From NCBI RefSeq assembly GCF_013184805.1, contig NZ_JAATNG010000001.1:1984001-2048000 (forward strand): a DNA stretch of 64,000 nt. Reading direction: 5' to 3'. This document shows, in pieces, positions 53,465-62,366 of the stretch. The DNA comes from Pseudoruegeria sp. HB172150 (GTDB lineage: Bacteria; Pseudomonadota; Alphaproteobacteria; Rhodobacterales; Rhodobacteraceae). Every line of letters starts with the position of its first letter. The stretch's first letter is position 1. The translations under genes were made by a program, and so were the position numbers. The notes below the pieces were generated by a model. The model was not told the DNA's origin, did not search any database, and worked only from the letters and a program-made list of their open reading frames with translations.

Positions 53465-54814
53465 ATGACCCAGTTCTACCGCGACGCCAGGAAGATCGAC
53501 CCCACGAAAGGCCCGGTGCTGGGCGACGGCACACCGAACGACGCCGACCGCTGCGAAATCGGACCGACCGAGCTGGCCTATGGCGAGTGGGAGGCGGCGG
53601 GGCTGGTGCTGCCGGATCTGGCGCGAATGCGGGAATACCGCTGGCGGCGGCTGGTCGAGGGGATCGTGGCGCGGGACTGGGGCGGCGTGGTGCTGACCGA
53701 TCCGCTGAACATCCGCTACGCCACGGATTCCACGAATATGCAGCTTTGGAACATGCACAACCCGTTCCGGGCGCTGTTCGTCGGCGCGGACGGCTACATG
53801 GCGATCTGGGATTACGAGCGGGCGCCGTTCCTGACGGAATTCAATCCTTTGGTGAGGGAGCGCATCCGCGAGACCGGCGCGGATTTCTTCTATTTCGACG
53901 CGGGCGACGTTGCGGAGGACAAGGCGCGCGCCTGGGCCGGGAAGGTCGATTCGCTGGTGCGGGAGCATGGCGGCAGCAACAAGCGGCTGGGCATCGACAA
54001 GCTGATGCTGCACGGGGTCCGGGCACTGGAAGAGCTTGGCTACGACCTGATGGAAGGCGAGGAGCTGACCGAAAAGGCCCGCGTCATCAAGGGGCCGGAC
54101 GAGATACTCGCGATGCGCTGCGCGGTGAACGCCTGCGAGGCTGCGATGGCGGAGATGGAAGCCTTCGCGCGGGAATTCGGGCCGACCGGCATGGTCAGCG
54201 AGAACGACGTCTGGGCGCAGCTGCATCTGGGAAACATCCGGCGCGGCGGCGAGTGGATCGAGACGCGACTGCTGGCTTCCGGTCCGCGCACCAACCCGTG
54301 GTTCCAGGAATGCGGGCCGCGGAAGCTGCAGAACAACGAGATACTCGCCTTCGACACCGATCTGGTGGGCAGCTACGGGATCTGCGTGGATATCTCGCGC
54401 ACCTGGTGGATCGGCGACGAGAAACCCACCAACGCGATGATCTACGCGATGCGGCACGGGCACGAGCATATCATGACCAACATGGAGTTGTTGGCGCCGG
54501 GTGTGCCGATGCGTGACCTGACCTTCAACGCGCACAAGCTGGACGATCGGTTTCAGGAGCTGAAATACGGCTGCATGATGCACGGAGTGGGCCTGTGCGA
54601 CGAGTGGCCCCGGATCTGCTATCCAGATGGGTTCGACGAGGGGGCCTACGAGTACCTGCTCGAGCCGGGCATGGTGCTGTGCGTCGAGGCGCTGGTCGCG
54701 GAACCGGGCGGCGGCTTCTCGATCAAGCTGGAGGACCAAGTGCTGATCACCGATACGGGGTATGAACTGCTGACGTGGTATCCGTACGATGCGGCGCTGA
54801 TGGGGACGGCGTAG
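53465..54814 (+). CDS. dddP: DMSP lyase DddP (M24 peptidase fold)
   Basis: This enzyme cleaves dimethylsulfoniopropionate to dimethyl sulphide and acrylate. It belongs to the M24 (creatinase/aminopeptidase P) fold, yet is not a peptidase. The 449 residues match the DddP pattern from start (IDPTKGPVLGDGTPND) to end. The metal ligands are Asp297, Asp299, Asp309, His373, Glu408 and Glu423 and the catalytic base is Asp379, each exactly two residues beyond the positions reported for Ruegeria lacuscaerulensis DddP. GGAGG seven bases before the ATG at 53465 fixes the start. No other DMSP genes (dmdA, acuI, dddD) are in the window. Confidence 0.92.
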   Translation: MTQFYRDARKIDPTKGPVLGDGTPNDADRCEIGPTELAYGEWEAAGLVLPDLARMREYRWRRLVEGIVARDWGGVVLTDPLNIRYATDSTNMQLWNMHNPFRALFVGADGYMAIWDYERAPFLTEFNPLVRERIRETGADFFYFDAGDVAEDKARAWAGKVDSLVREHGGSNKRLGIDKLMLHGVRALEELGYDLMEGEELTEKARVIKGPDEILAMRCAVNACEAAMAEMEAFAREFGPTGMVSENDVWAQLHLGNIRRGGEWIETRLLASGPRTNPWFQECGPRKLQNNEILAFDTDLVGSYGICVDISRTWWIGDEKPTNAMIYAMRHGHEHIMTNMELLAPGVPMRDLTFNAHKLDDRFQELKYGCMMHGVGLCDEWPRICYPDGFDEGAYEYLLEPGMVLCVEALVAEPGGGFSIKLEDQVLITDTGYELLTWYPYDAALMGTA

Positions 54815-54891
54815 ACCCACCTGACTACCAAGACAGGACGGCCCGGATTCGGCTATTGTTGGCGGAAGTCAGCAAACACTGGAGCAGGCAT

Positions 54892-55374
54892 ATGGACTTC
54901 CGACGGCCCGTCACCCGCGAGCACGTCAGGGCGCTTTGCCGTCTGGCGGTGAAACCGGAGCAGGATGGCCAGGTGGCTCCGAATGCGATCACCCTGGCTC
55001 AGGCGGCCTATGAGCCGGGCGGCTTGGTCTGGGGGCTGTGGGACGGGGACGTTCCTGTCGGACTCTTGGCGATGATCGACCCAGTGCAGCATCCCGAGGG
55101 CGAAGAGGTGGAATACGACGCGGCCTATATCTGGCGCCTGATGGTGGATGCGGATTATCAGGGCAAGGGTTTTGGCCAGCGGGCGCTGGCGGAGGCGGCG
55201 ACGGTGGCCGAAGACTGGGACAGGCCCCGGCTACTGGTGTCCGCGGTGGAGAAGGAATTCGGCGCGATCCCGTTCTACGAGCGCTGCGGGTTCCGGCGGA
55301 CGGGGCGCATCTTGGATGGCGAGGTGGAAATGGCGGTGACGGTCGCCGAGTTCCGGCGGTGCATTCAGGGGTGA
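54892..55374 (+). CDS. GNAT-family N-acetyltransferase
   Basis: A 160-residue acetyl-CoA-dependent acyltransferase. The cofactor motif is visible as VDADYQGKGFGQRALAEA (core Q-G-K-G-F-G), and the C-terminal part has IPFYERCGFRRTGR. The start is the ATG at 54892 (MDFRRPVTREHVRALC). It lies 77 bases downstream of dddP in the same direction and may share its transcript; the substrate is unknown. Confidence 0.9.
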   Translation: MDFRRPVTREHVRALCRLAVKPEQDGQVAPNAITLAQAAYEPGGLVWGLWDGDVPVGLLAMIDPVQHPEGEEVEYDAAYIWRLMVDADYQGKGFGQRALAEAATVAEDWDRPRLLVSAVEKEFGAIPFYERCGFRRTGRILDGEVEMAVTVAEFRRCIQG

Positions 55375-55415
55375 GCGACGGCCCGGAGTAGCCGCGGCCT
55401 GCCCTTTGTCGCGCC

Positions 55416-55641
55416 TCAGCCAAGGTCGTGGTGAAAGTGGGACAGGTTCCCGTTCAGATCCTTCACTGTGAACTGGCGTAGGCCCCAAGGCTTGTCCGCA
55501 ATCGGGTCGACGATATCGGCGCCGATCCGGCCCTCTTCATTGTGCCAAGCCACATCGGAAGCCGAACTTGTCGTGGAAATAGTCCTGGGCGCTTCGCACG
55601 TCGCGCACGGGCAATTCCGGGATCGGCTGGTCGATGATCAT
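55416..55641 (-). pseudogene. Decayed VOC (glyoxalase-fold) gene
   Basis: On the minus strand the start at 55641 reads MIIDQPIPELPVRDVRSAQDYFHDKFGF, the usual opening of a VOC protein. The frame then shifts and continues as DVAWHNEEGRIGADIVDPI and ADKPWGLRQFTVKDLNGNL, ending SHFHHDLG at the stop at 55416. Normal proteins of this type are about 115-120 residues; here about 45 central residues are missing, and the two halves meet at GRIGA/GADIV. A frameshift plus an internal deletion best explain it. An intact VOC gene lies 147 bases upstream. Confidence 0.7.
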
Positions 55642-55788
55642 CGCTGCGGTTCCCTGCTGTGTTGTCCAGTGCCGCGACCTATGGCGCCGCGCTGCCGGAT
55701 CGGGCTTGGGCCACACGGGGTCGTGCTGAAAAGGATAGTGAATACTATCTGACGAACATGATCAGATATTTTGTCATTTCCCGCGATT

Positions 55789-56202
55789 TCACACGTTTTC
55801 TTCGATGTGGCATACGGCCTCCAGCTTGAATCCGTGGGGATCGAGCCAGTAGGTCGCGTAGTGGGTGCCGTATTGCGGAAAGTTCTGTGGCGCCTCGAGG
55901 ATGCAGGCAGGGTCTTTCGAACCCGCCCAGTCGTGAGCTTCACGAACGATGGCGCGGCTAGCCACGGCGAAGCCGATATGCTGCAGGCCGACGGCATGGC
56001 GCGAATAGGTCGCCGCTTCGCGCGCTTCATAGAAGAAGAGTTGCGTGCCGAGTGTCCCGTTCGGTCCGTAATTGAACTCTGGAGCTGTCGGGAACCATTG
56101 TTTCATCCCCAGGATCGGCATCAGTTCATCATAGTAACTTCTGGCTTCCGCCAAGTCGGGGACGGCAAGGCCGATGTGATCAATGAAGCCGGTGCGGACC
56201 AT
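55789..56202 (-). CDS. VOC-family (glyoxalase-like) protein
   Basis: A 137-residue protein of the vicinal-oxygen-chelate fold with two beta-alpha-beta halves. The metal-ligand histidine region is visible near the start (IDHIGLAVPDLAEARSYYDEL) and in the middle (VGLQHIGFAV). The C-terminal half has the YATYWLDPHGFKLEAVC segment. The substrate is unknown: lyases, dioxygenases and resistance proteins all occur in the family. It shares orientation with the decayed VOC gene after it. Confidence 0.88.
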   Translation of the reverse strand: MVRTGFIDHIGLAVPDLAEARSYYDELMPILGMKQWFPTAPEFNYGPNGTLGTQLFFYEAREAATYSRHAVGLQHIGFAVASRAIVREAHDWAGSKDPACILEAPQNFPQYGTHYATYWLDPHGFKLEAVCHIEENV

Positions 56203-56394
56203 ACGCTTTCCTGATCGCTAACACGTGATATGTTAACTATCTCGTGCATTGCCCGGATATCAATCGGTAACCTGCGGCGGGCGTGTCACAGTCAGGGGTG
56301 TCGCGGTGTGTTGACTGCGCGATCGCTGGATTGCCGTCTGTTGCTTCAATAACGATGGTAGCGGACCATTTGATTTCATTAGCGAGTGTCCGCC

Positions 56395-56982
56395 ATGACC
56401 CTGAACCGCCGAACCCTGCTGACTGGCGCAATTGCGGCCGTTTCCGGCACACGGGCCCTCGCCCAGGAAATCCCGGCCACGACAGAACTGCCGGCGGGAC
56501 CACTCGTGCCGCCGCCGCAGATCGTGCAGATGCCAGTGAAATACCGGCCCGGCGTGATCCTGGTCTATCCAAACGAGTTCGCGCTGTACTGGACCGTGCC
56601 CGACGGGTTCGCGATCCGTTATGCAGTGCGAGTCGGGCGCGGCAATCTTTACGAGCCGGGCGAGTATACGATTGGAGCCAAGAAGGAATGGCCGTCTTGG
56701 GTGCCGACGCCGGGCATGATCGATCGCGAGCCAGAGCGCTGGGGGCAGTTTGCAGATGGAATGCCGGGCGGGCCCGACAACCCGCTGGGCGCGCGGGCGC
56801 TGTACCTGTTCCAGCCGGGGCGCGGCGACACTTTTTTGCGGATCCATGGCACCAACGCGCCAGAAAGCATTGGGCACGCGGTCTCGAATGGCTGCGTCGG
56901 GCTGATCAACGATCATATGGTGCACCTCTATGATCAGGTGCCGCTCGGGACGCAGGTGTTCCTCTATCCGAAGGATTTCTGA
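56395..56982 (+). CDS. L,D-transpeptidase (YkuD domain), Tat-type signal
   Basis: A 195-residue periplasmic enzyme that would cross-link or trim peptidoglycan or attach proteins to it. The N-terminus has a twin-arginine-like signal (LNRRTLLTGAIAAVSG). The YkuD active site is visible: His151 in IHGTNAPESIG and the catalytic Cys167 in SNGCVGL. The usual arginine two residues after that cysteine (SHGCIRM in most members) is Gly here. I prefer the ATG at 56395 to the GTG at 56386. Confidence 0.88.
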   Translation: MTLNRRTLLTGAIAAVSGTRALAQEIPATTELPAGPLVPPPQIVQMPVKYRPGVILVYPNEFALYWTVPDGFAIRYAVRVGRGNLYEPGEYTIGAKKEWPSWVPTPGMIDREPERWGQFADGMPGGPDNPLGARALYLFQPGRGDTFLRIHGTNAPESIGHAVSNGCVGLINDHMVHLYDQVPLGTQVFLYPKDF

Positions 56983-57024
56983 ACGTTCTGGTAGTGTTGC
57001 CGGGACAAATTGAGGCGGTGTGAC

Positions 57025-57933
57025 GTGCTTTTCTATACGATCTGGCCGCTTTTCGGGCTGATCTGTCTTGGCTTCGTATTCACCAAGACCGGATTCCCGG
57101 ACCCGGCGTTCTGGCCCGCGGCGGAGCGGGCGAATTACTTTGTGCTGTTCCCGGCGCTGCTGGTTACCAGCCTTGTGGAAGCGCCGGTGCGCGATCCTGC
57201 GATCCTGCGGCTTGGCGGCGCGGCGCTCGTAACAATCTGCGTGGCAGCGGCGGGGATGACGTTAGCACGTCTGATCCGTCCGGTGCCGGCAGCGCGGTTC
57301 GGCCCCGCGCTGCAGGGTGTGATCAGGTTCAACACCTATCTGGGCCTCGCGATCACCGGCAGCCTGACCGGTGACGAGGGGCTGACTCGGGCGGCGGTGT
57401 ACCTGGCGATCGCAGTGCCTTTCGTGAACGTGCTGTCAATCATTGCACTCACCGAGGCGCGTGGGACGCGGATGCCGGCAATCCTGCTGCGCGCCGTGCT
57501 GACCAATCCGCTGATCCTGGCCTGCACCTTTGGCTTCGCTCTGGCGCTGGCCGGAGTCGGGCTGCCCTTCGGAACCGACCGTTTCCTGGAATTGATGGCG
57601 CAGGCGAGTCTTCCGCTGGGCCTGCTTTGCGTCGGTGCGGCGCTGCAGCCCGCTGCCGTCCGGCAGGACATCGCGGCCCTCGCGGGGAACGGGGCGCTGC
57701 GGCTACTGGGCATGCCGGTGCTGGCGGTGCTGGGCGGCCACATCTTCGGGTTGGAGGGAACAGAGGCCCTAATCCTTGTGATCTTCGCGGCAATCCCGAC
57801 GGCGCCGACCGCCTATGTGCTGACGCGGCAGCTGGGCGGCGACGGCACGTTCATGGCGGGCCTGGTCACCGCGCAGACCTTCGCAGCGGTGCTGACGATC
57901 CCACTTGTGCTGCTGGTTTACGGAAGCTGGTGA
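57025..57933 (+). CDS. AEC-family (auxin-efflux-carrier-like) transporter
   Basis: A 302-residue membrane protein with about ten hydrophobic segments, in the bile/arsenite/riboflavin transporter superfamily. The pattern of ILLRAVLTNPLILACTFGF and the final VLTRQLGGDGTFMAGLVTAQTFAA matches the AEC family. Substrates are mostly small organic acids such as malonate or malate. GTG at 57025 fits better than the TTG at 57010, since the first helix starts at once. Confidence 0.88.
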   Translation: MLFYTIWPLFGLICLGFVFTKTGFPDPAFWPAAERANYFVLFPALLVTSLVEAPVRDPAILRLGGAALVTICVAAAGMTLARLIRPVPAARFGPALQGVIRFNTYLGLAITGSLTGDEGLTRAAVYLAIAVPFVNVLSIIALTEARGTRMPAILLRAVLTNPLILACTFGFALALAGVGLPFGTDRFLELMAQASLPLGLLCVGAALQPAAVRQDIAALAGNGALRLLGMPVLAVLGGHIFGLEGTEALILVIFAAIPTAPTAYVLTRQLGGDGTFMAGLVTAQTFAAVLTIPLVLLVYGSW

Positions 57934-58069
57934 AGCGCCCTGCCCCGTGCCGAAACCGCAGCGGTATGGGCATGCTCACGCCAATCTGAAAACCGGTGCC
58001 ACGCAAAGGGTTACCGGGGCGCAATCGCCCCGCTATGGTGCTGGGTAAGCGTATCTGGAGGTCTGTTTC

Positions 58070-58858
58070 ATGCGTTCTATTGCCACATTGTTCCTTTGCT
58101 CCCTTCCCGTTGCCTCACTCGCCGCCCCCTGCGGCAACGATGCGTCCGGCTTCAATGCCTGGAAAGCCGCCTTTGCACAGGAAGCCGCGCAGGCAGGCGT
58201 GGGCCAGCCGGGGCTAGCCGCGCTGGCCAATGCCGGCTACTCGCACGGAACGATCGGGGCTGACCGGAACCAGAAGAGTTTCACCTACACTCTCGACAGA
58301 TTCATGGAGATCCGCGGCGCCAATTACATTGTGAACCGCGGCCGACAGATGAAGGCGCAGAACCCGCAGTTTTATGCAAGTCTGGAGCGGGTCTACGAGG
58401 TGCCGGCAGGGGTGTTGCTGGCAATCCACGGGATGGAGACCGGGTTCGGCGGGTTCATGGGGGACACGAATCTCGTCTCTGCAACAGCGACGCTGACCTA
58501 TGACTGCCGGCGACCGGAGTTCTTTCGCCCGCATCTGATTGCGGCACTACAGATGGTAGATCGGGGCTGGATCTCGCCAGCGACGGTGGGCGCAAAGCAT
58601 GGTGAGCTGGGGCACACGCAGTTCCTGCCGGGTAACGTGCTGGCCTATGGCCGCGACGGCAATGGCGACGGGCGCGTGGACCTGACCAACCTGGCCGACG
58701 CGATGGCTTCGACCGCCTGGTACCTTCGGCAGAAAGGATGGCAGCCTGGCGCGGGCTATCAGGAGGGGCAGCCGAATTTCGCCGCGATCAAGGAGTGGAA
58801 CGCGGCAAGCGTCTATCAGCGCGCCATCGCCATCATCGCGGCACAGATCGACGGTTAG
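58070..58858 (+). CDS. Lytic murein transglycosylase (MltB-like)
   Basis: A 262-residue periplasmic enzyme that cleaves peptidoglycan glycan strands. It has a signal peptide (MRSIATLFLCSLPVASLAA), a SLT_2-type domain with catalytic Glu123 in HGMETGFGGF, and the later GELGHTQFLPGNVLAYG and DLADAMASTAWYL-like blocks (here LADAMASTAWYLRQKGW). MltB in enterobacteria is a lipoprotein; this one has Sec cleavage and no lipobox. Confidence 0.92.
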   Translation: MRSIATLFLCSLPVASLAAPCGNDASGFNAWKAAFAQEAAQAGVGQPGLAALANAGYSHGTIGADRNQKSFTYTLDRFMEIRGANYIVNRGRQMKAQNPQFYASLERVYEVPAGVLLAIHGMETGFGGFMGDTNLVSATATLTYDCRRPEFFRPHLIAALQMVDRGWISPATVGAKHGELGHTQFLPGNVLAYGRDGNGDGRVDLTNLADAMASTAWYLRQKGWQPGAGYQEGQPNFAAIKEWNAASVYQRAIAIIAAQIDG

Positions 58859-58966
58859 GGCGTTGCGATTTCATTCGCAAAAAGGACTACATCACGCGTT
58901 GCGCCGAAACATCTGATTTCAGGCAGCGTTGCGTGCTTAAGATAAATTCGAAATGGCTCCAGGCGA

Positions 58967-59359
58967 TCAATACCACATATCGGCGACGCAGGTCGCCTCG
59001 CGTTCGACGGTCCGCCAAGTATCCAGACCGTCGAAATGCTTGATCTTCACGTCGGCGACAGCCTCTGGCTCTGCCAGGCGCAGGTTGACTGCCATGCGGC
59101 GGCGGCCGTCCGGGCCCGGCTCTACCCCCCGCCAGTAGGTCAAGCAGCCACAGGTGTTGCAGAAGTGAAAGGCAAGCTCCTTGTCACCACGCACATAGTT
59201 GCCGGACGGACCGTCAACGAAAAGATCCTCGTTCTCGTACCCGTATCCCCATAGCGAGCCATATCTGCGGCAGGCGGTGCAGTTACAGGCGGTCGCGTGA
59301 TCGGGTGTTTCGGCAAGCCGCCAGGTTACGGCTCCGCAAAGGCAGGATCCTGTGAGCAT
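58967..59359 (-). CDS. GFA-family zinc-binding protein, copy 2
   Basis: A 130-residue protein. Zinc ligands are in GSCLCGAVTW (4-13), CNCTACRRYGSLWG (around 25) and CNTCGCLTYW (around 72). The ATG at 59359 is chosen because the first ligand motif begins two residues later. It differs strongly in sequence from the copy at 28996-29451, so the two belong to separate subfamilies. Confidence 0.88.
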   Translation of the reverse strand: MLTGSCLCGAVTWRLAETPDHATACNCTACRRYGSLWGYGYENEDLFVDGPSGNYVRGDKELAFHFCNTCGCLTYWRGVEPGPDGRRRMAVNLRLAEPEAVADVKIKHFDGLDTWRTVEREATCVADMWY

Positions 59360-59508
59360 CGCGCATCTCCTTCGCACGCAAGTTGGCGGATTAACAAGGC
59401 AATGACCATAGCCTTGTCGGTTTGACCTGACTCACGCAGTGCTGCCTTAAATCTGAAATTTCAACGCATTACGTTATGCGATCCGTTTAAGGGTGAAATT
59501 GAAACGCT

Positions 59509-60393
59509 TCAGAGGCCGATCCGAGCAAGCAGGCCGTGATGGTCCGATCCCAGAAGCGGCCTTAGCGTGACCGCGCCGGTTGCGCCTCTGGGGGCGTGGA
59601 CCTGGTCGATGGGAAGCGGCAGCAAGGGTCCCAGCCGAGCGAACGAGATTAGCGCGCGGCCGATCCGCTCGGTGTTTGTGGCGTGAGCGAGCCGCCCAAC
59701 CGAGCTGCCCCATGGGACCATGTTGAAATCGCCTCCGATCACGACCCGCCCCTGAAGAGTTTCAAGCACGGGTAGCAGCCGTTCGACCTGGTGCGCCTGG
59801 CCGTGCGGCCACGGCCAGTAATAGTGTACTGAAACGAGCCAGAGTGGACCGTGCGGCGTTTCCAGCTGAACGGCGGCGAGCCCGACGCCGCAGGTTTCGG
59901 TCCCCTCGATCAGCGGCCAGCGCGATGCGAGCGCGACGCCTCCGACGGTCTGGAAACGGCACCAGAATTGCGTCGGCAGGATATCCCTGACCCCGTCGAG
60001 CAACGCGCGGTTATTGTCCGTGACTTCCTGCAGAGTCAGGACGTCCGGCGCGGTGGCATGGATGTCGGCGATCAGCGGCGCGTGGTCACCAATGCTCCAG
60101 AGCATGTTTTTCTGGTAGAGCGTGACCGCGTCTTCCGGCACCGCCTGCGGTCGGAGCATGGCCCAGAGAATGGGCGTGACGGCGAGGAGAGCCGCCAAGA
60201 GCAGCCAGCTCGAGCCTTTCATGTTCACCAATCGCATCGCGGCGGCGACGAGGGCCAAGGTGGAGGCGATCTGCCAGCGCAGCACCGCGAGCGAATCGCC
60301 CATGGGGTGTAGTGCGCCGGCGAAGCTGAACGCGAGCAGGCAGAGCGCCAGCCCTGCCAGCATTGCCAGCACCACACGGAACGACTTGCCCAC
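59509..60393 (-). CDS. Membrane-anchored endonuclease/exonuclease/phosphatase (EEP) family protein
   Basis: A 294-residue protein: three hydrophobic N-terminal segments (about residues 5-30, 38-56 and 62-82) and then a DNase-I-like domain with PDVLTLQEVTDNN (metal Glu), VVIGGDFNMVPW and GSDHHGLLARI (catalytic His near the end). The domain is therefore probably extracytoplasmic. Substrates in the family range from DNA to phospholipids and inositol phosphates. The start is a GTG at 60393, with AGGGGAG just before it. Confidence 0.85.
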   Translation of the reverse strand: MGKSFRVVLAMLAGLALCLLAFSFAGALHPMGDSLAVLRWQIASTLALVAAAMRLVNMKGSSWLLLAALLAVTPILWAMLRPQAVPEDAVTLYQKNMLWSIGDHAPLIADIHATAPDVLTLQEVTDNNRALLDGVRDILPTQFWCRFQTVGGVALASRWPLIEGTETCGVGLAAVQLETPHGPLWLVSVHYYWPWPHGQAHQVERLLPVLETLQGRVVIGGDFNMVPWGSSVGRLAHATNTERIGRALISFARLGPLLPLPIDQVHAPRGATGAVTLRPLLGSDHHGLLARIGL

Positions 60394-60515
60394 TCCCCTG
60401 CCCCTCGCTCTCTTGCCGTCACCTTGGCGTTACGGTCCCAGCTGACACCTTGCCGATTGGTGCCGTCGGGACCAGCATTGGCGGCCTGCAGCCGCGACCC
60501 GAAAGGACGACCCAA

Positions 60516-61736
60516 ATGCCAACGGCGCCCGTGTTCTTTGACGGACCTTCTGGCGAGACGCTGTCCGCCCGTTTCGATTTGCCCGAGGGACCGACGCTCG
60601 TTACCGCGCTTTTCGCCCATTGCTTCACCTGCGGCAAGGACAACCCGGCCGCGCGGCGAATCTCGCAACGGCTGGCGGCGATGGGGATTGCGGTCCTGCG
60701 ATTCGATTTCGCGGGCCTGGGCGACTCGGAGGGGGATTTCGAGGAAACTACATTCGCCTCCAATGTCGGCGAACTGGTGGCTGCGGCGGAGTACCTGACG
60801 GGGCGCGGCATGGCGCCCGCACTGCTGATCGGGCACTCGCTAGGCGGCGCGGCGGTGGTCTGCGCCGCCGGGCAAATCGCCAGTGTGAAGGCGGTCACCG
60901 TGATCGGCGCACCGTTCGATCCGGCAAGTATTGTGCGCCATTTCGAGGACGCAATGCCAAAGATTGCCTCGGAAGGCGTGGCCGAGGTGTCTCTGGGCGG
61001 GCGCACGGTGCGGGTCGGGCGGCACTTTGTCGAGGATGTGCAGGAAGCGAACATCGAGGCGGCGCTAGCCGAACTGAAACGTGCACTGCTGGTGTTGCAC
61101 GCGCCACGCGATGCGGTGGTTGGGATAGAGAATGCCGCGCGCATCTTCGGGGCGGCGAAACATCCGAAGAGCTTCGTGACGCTGGACAATGCGGATCACC
61201 TAGTATCGCGAGCAGAGGATGCGGAATACGCGGCCGGAGTGATCTCGGCCTGGGCGGGCAAATACCTCGAGCTACATCCGCCGGCGCCGCCGCCTGGCGC
61301 GCCAGAAGGGATCGTGCGTGTGAGCGAAGCGGATGCGGACGGATTCCTGCAGGACGTCTCACACGGGCCCTGGCATCACACCGTGGCGGACGAGCCGGAA
61401 GCCTATGGCGGGACGAACCGGGGGATGTCGCCCTACGGGTTCGTGGCGGCCGGTCTGGGCGCCTGCACCTCGATGACGATCCGGATGTACGCGCGACGCA
61501 AGGACTGGCCGCTGCAGCATGTGCGGGTAGATGTGAGCCATTCCAAGGTGCATGCACAAGATGTCGGTGACGCCTCTTCCCCCAAGGTCGACCGGTTCCG
61601 GCGCGAGATTGCACTGGAGGGATCATTGTCCGGCACGCAGCGAGCGAAACTGCTGGCGATTGCCGATCGCTGTCCGGTGCACCGAACGCTGGAGGCGGAA
61701 GCGGTTATCGAGACCGTGCTGGTAAAACCCGGTTAG
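60516..61736 (+). CDS. Alpha/beta hydrolase fused to an OsmC-family domain
   Basis: A 406-residue fusion. Residues 1-255 form an alpha/beta hydrolase (nucleophile Ser108 in IGHSLGGAAV, His in NADHLVSRAED near 230). Residues about 270-406 are OsmC-like, with the two redox cysteines in GLGACTSMTI and RCPVHRTLE. OsmC domains reduce organic hydroperoxides, so the protein may first hydrolyse and then detoxify a lipid-like peroxide. GAAAGGA precedes the ATG at 60516. The architecture is known in several proteobacteria. Confidence 0.93.
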   Translation: MPTAPVFFDGPSGETLSARFDLPEGPTLVTALFAHCFTCGKDNPAARRISQRLAAMGIAVLRFDFAGLGDSEGDFEETTFASNVGELVAAAEYLTGRGMAPALLIGHSLGGAAVVCAAGQIASVKAVTVIGAPFDPASIVRHFEDAMPKIASEGVAEVSLGGRTVRVGRHFVEDVQEANIEAALAELKRALLVLHAPRDAVVGIENAARIFGAAKHPKSFVTLDNADHLVSRAEDAEYAAGVISAWAGKYLELHPPAPPPGAPEGIVRVSEADADGFLQDVSHGPWHHTVADEPEAYGGTNRGMSPYGFVAAGLGACTSMTIRMYARRKDWPLQHVRVDVSHSKVHAQDVGDASSPKVDRFRREIALEGSLSGTQRAKLLAIADRCPVHRTLEAEAVIETVLVKPG

Positions 61737-61887
61737 GAGCGGTTAACCATGCCGCGGCTTGGTGAAGGGACGATAGATGTGCGCGTGGAACTGAGCCAGG
61801 GGAACTGGATTCGACAGCGTGTCGGATCGAATGCCGTACGTGTGGTCGGCGATCCGCGAGAACTCGCGTGAAATCGATACTCCGTTA

Positions 61888-62310
61888 TTACCGGGCGGGA
61901 GGGATAGAGTAGGTCAGAGAGGCGCGAGCCACGGGCTCGGCGGCGCCCTCGGAATAGACAAGCACGTCTCCGACGGCGAGGACACGGCCGAGTTTCAGAA
62001 TCCTCCCCTCGGCGATCAGGTCTGTGGCTGCGGCGGGTTTGCGCATGAAATCGATGGAGCAGTTCGTCGTCACTGCCAGCGCCTGCGGGCCGATCATCGC
62101 CAGCAGGACGAGGTAGATCGTCACATCCGCCAAAGAAAAGATCGACGGGCCCGAGACTGTGCCACCCGGGCGCAGATTCTTCTCGCCAACATTCATCCGT
62201 ACGCGGATCGTTCCCCCGCCGACCTCCTCGACGGTGTAGTCGCCGGCGACCTGCGGAAATTCCGTCGCCATGAAGGCGTGGAGCTCATCCACCGTCATCT
62301 TTACTGTCAT
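61888..62310 (-). CDS. Hotdog-fold thioesterase (PaaI-like)
   Basis: A 140-residue acyl-CoA thioesterase-like protein. The hotdog helix region reads NLRPGGTVSGPSIFSLADVTIYLVLLAMIG, with GP-Asp usual for PaaI members here as the Asp in SLADV, and NCSIDFMRKP in the second strand. It is divergent from the enoyl-CoA hydratase across a short gap. A role in aromatic or fatty acid breakdown is plausible. Confidence 0.85.
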   Translation of the reverse strand: MTVKMTVDELHAFMATEFPQVAGDYTVEEVGGGTIRVRMNVGEKNLRPGGTVSGPSIFSLADVTIYLVLLAMIGPQALAVTTNCSIDFMRKPAAATDLIAEGRILKLGRVLAVGDVLVYSEGAAEPVARASLTYSIPPAR

Positions 62311-62366
62311 GCTTTTCCAATTCCTCCCGGACGCCTAGACTCGGGTGAAACTGCGCGGAGGACAAG

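Noticed and set aside
53465-54814. Annotation of dddP as Xaa-Pro aminopeptidase
   Set aside because: The M24 fold is shared, but the full-length pattern and all catalytic positions match DddP.
61750-61872. 40-codon plus-strand frame after the OsmC fusion
   Set aside because: Short, no family and no clear ribosome-binding site; could be a remnant but cannot be supported.
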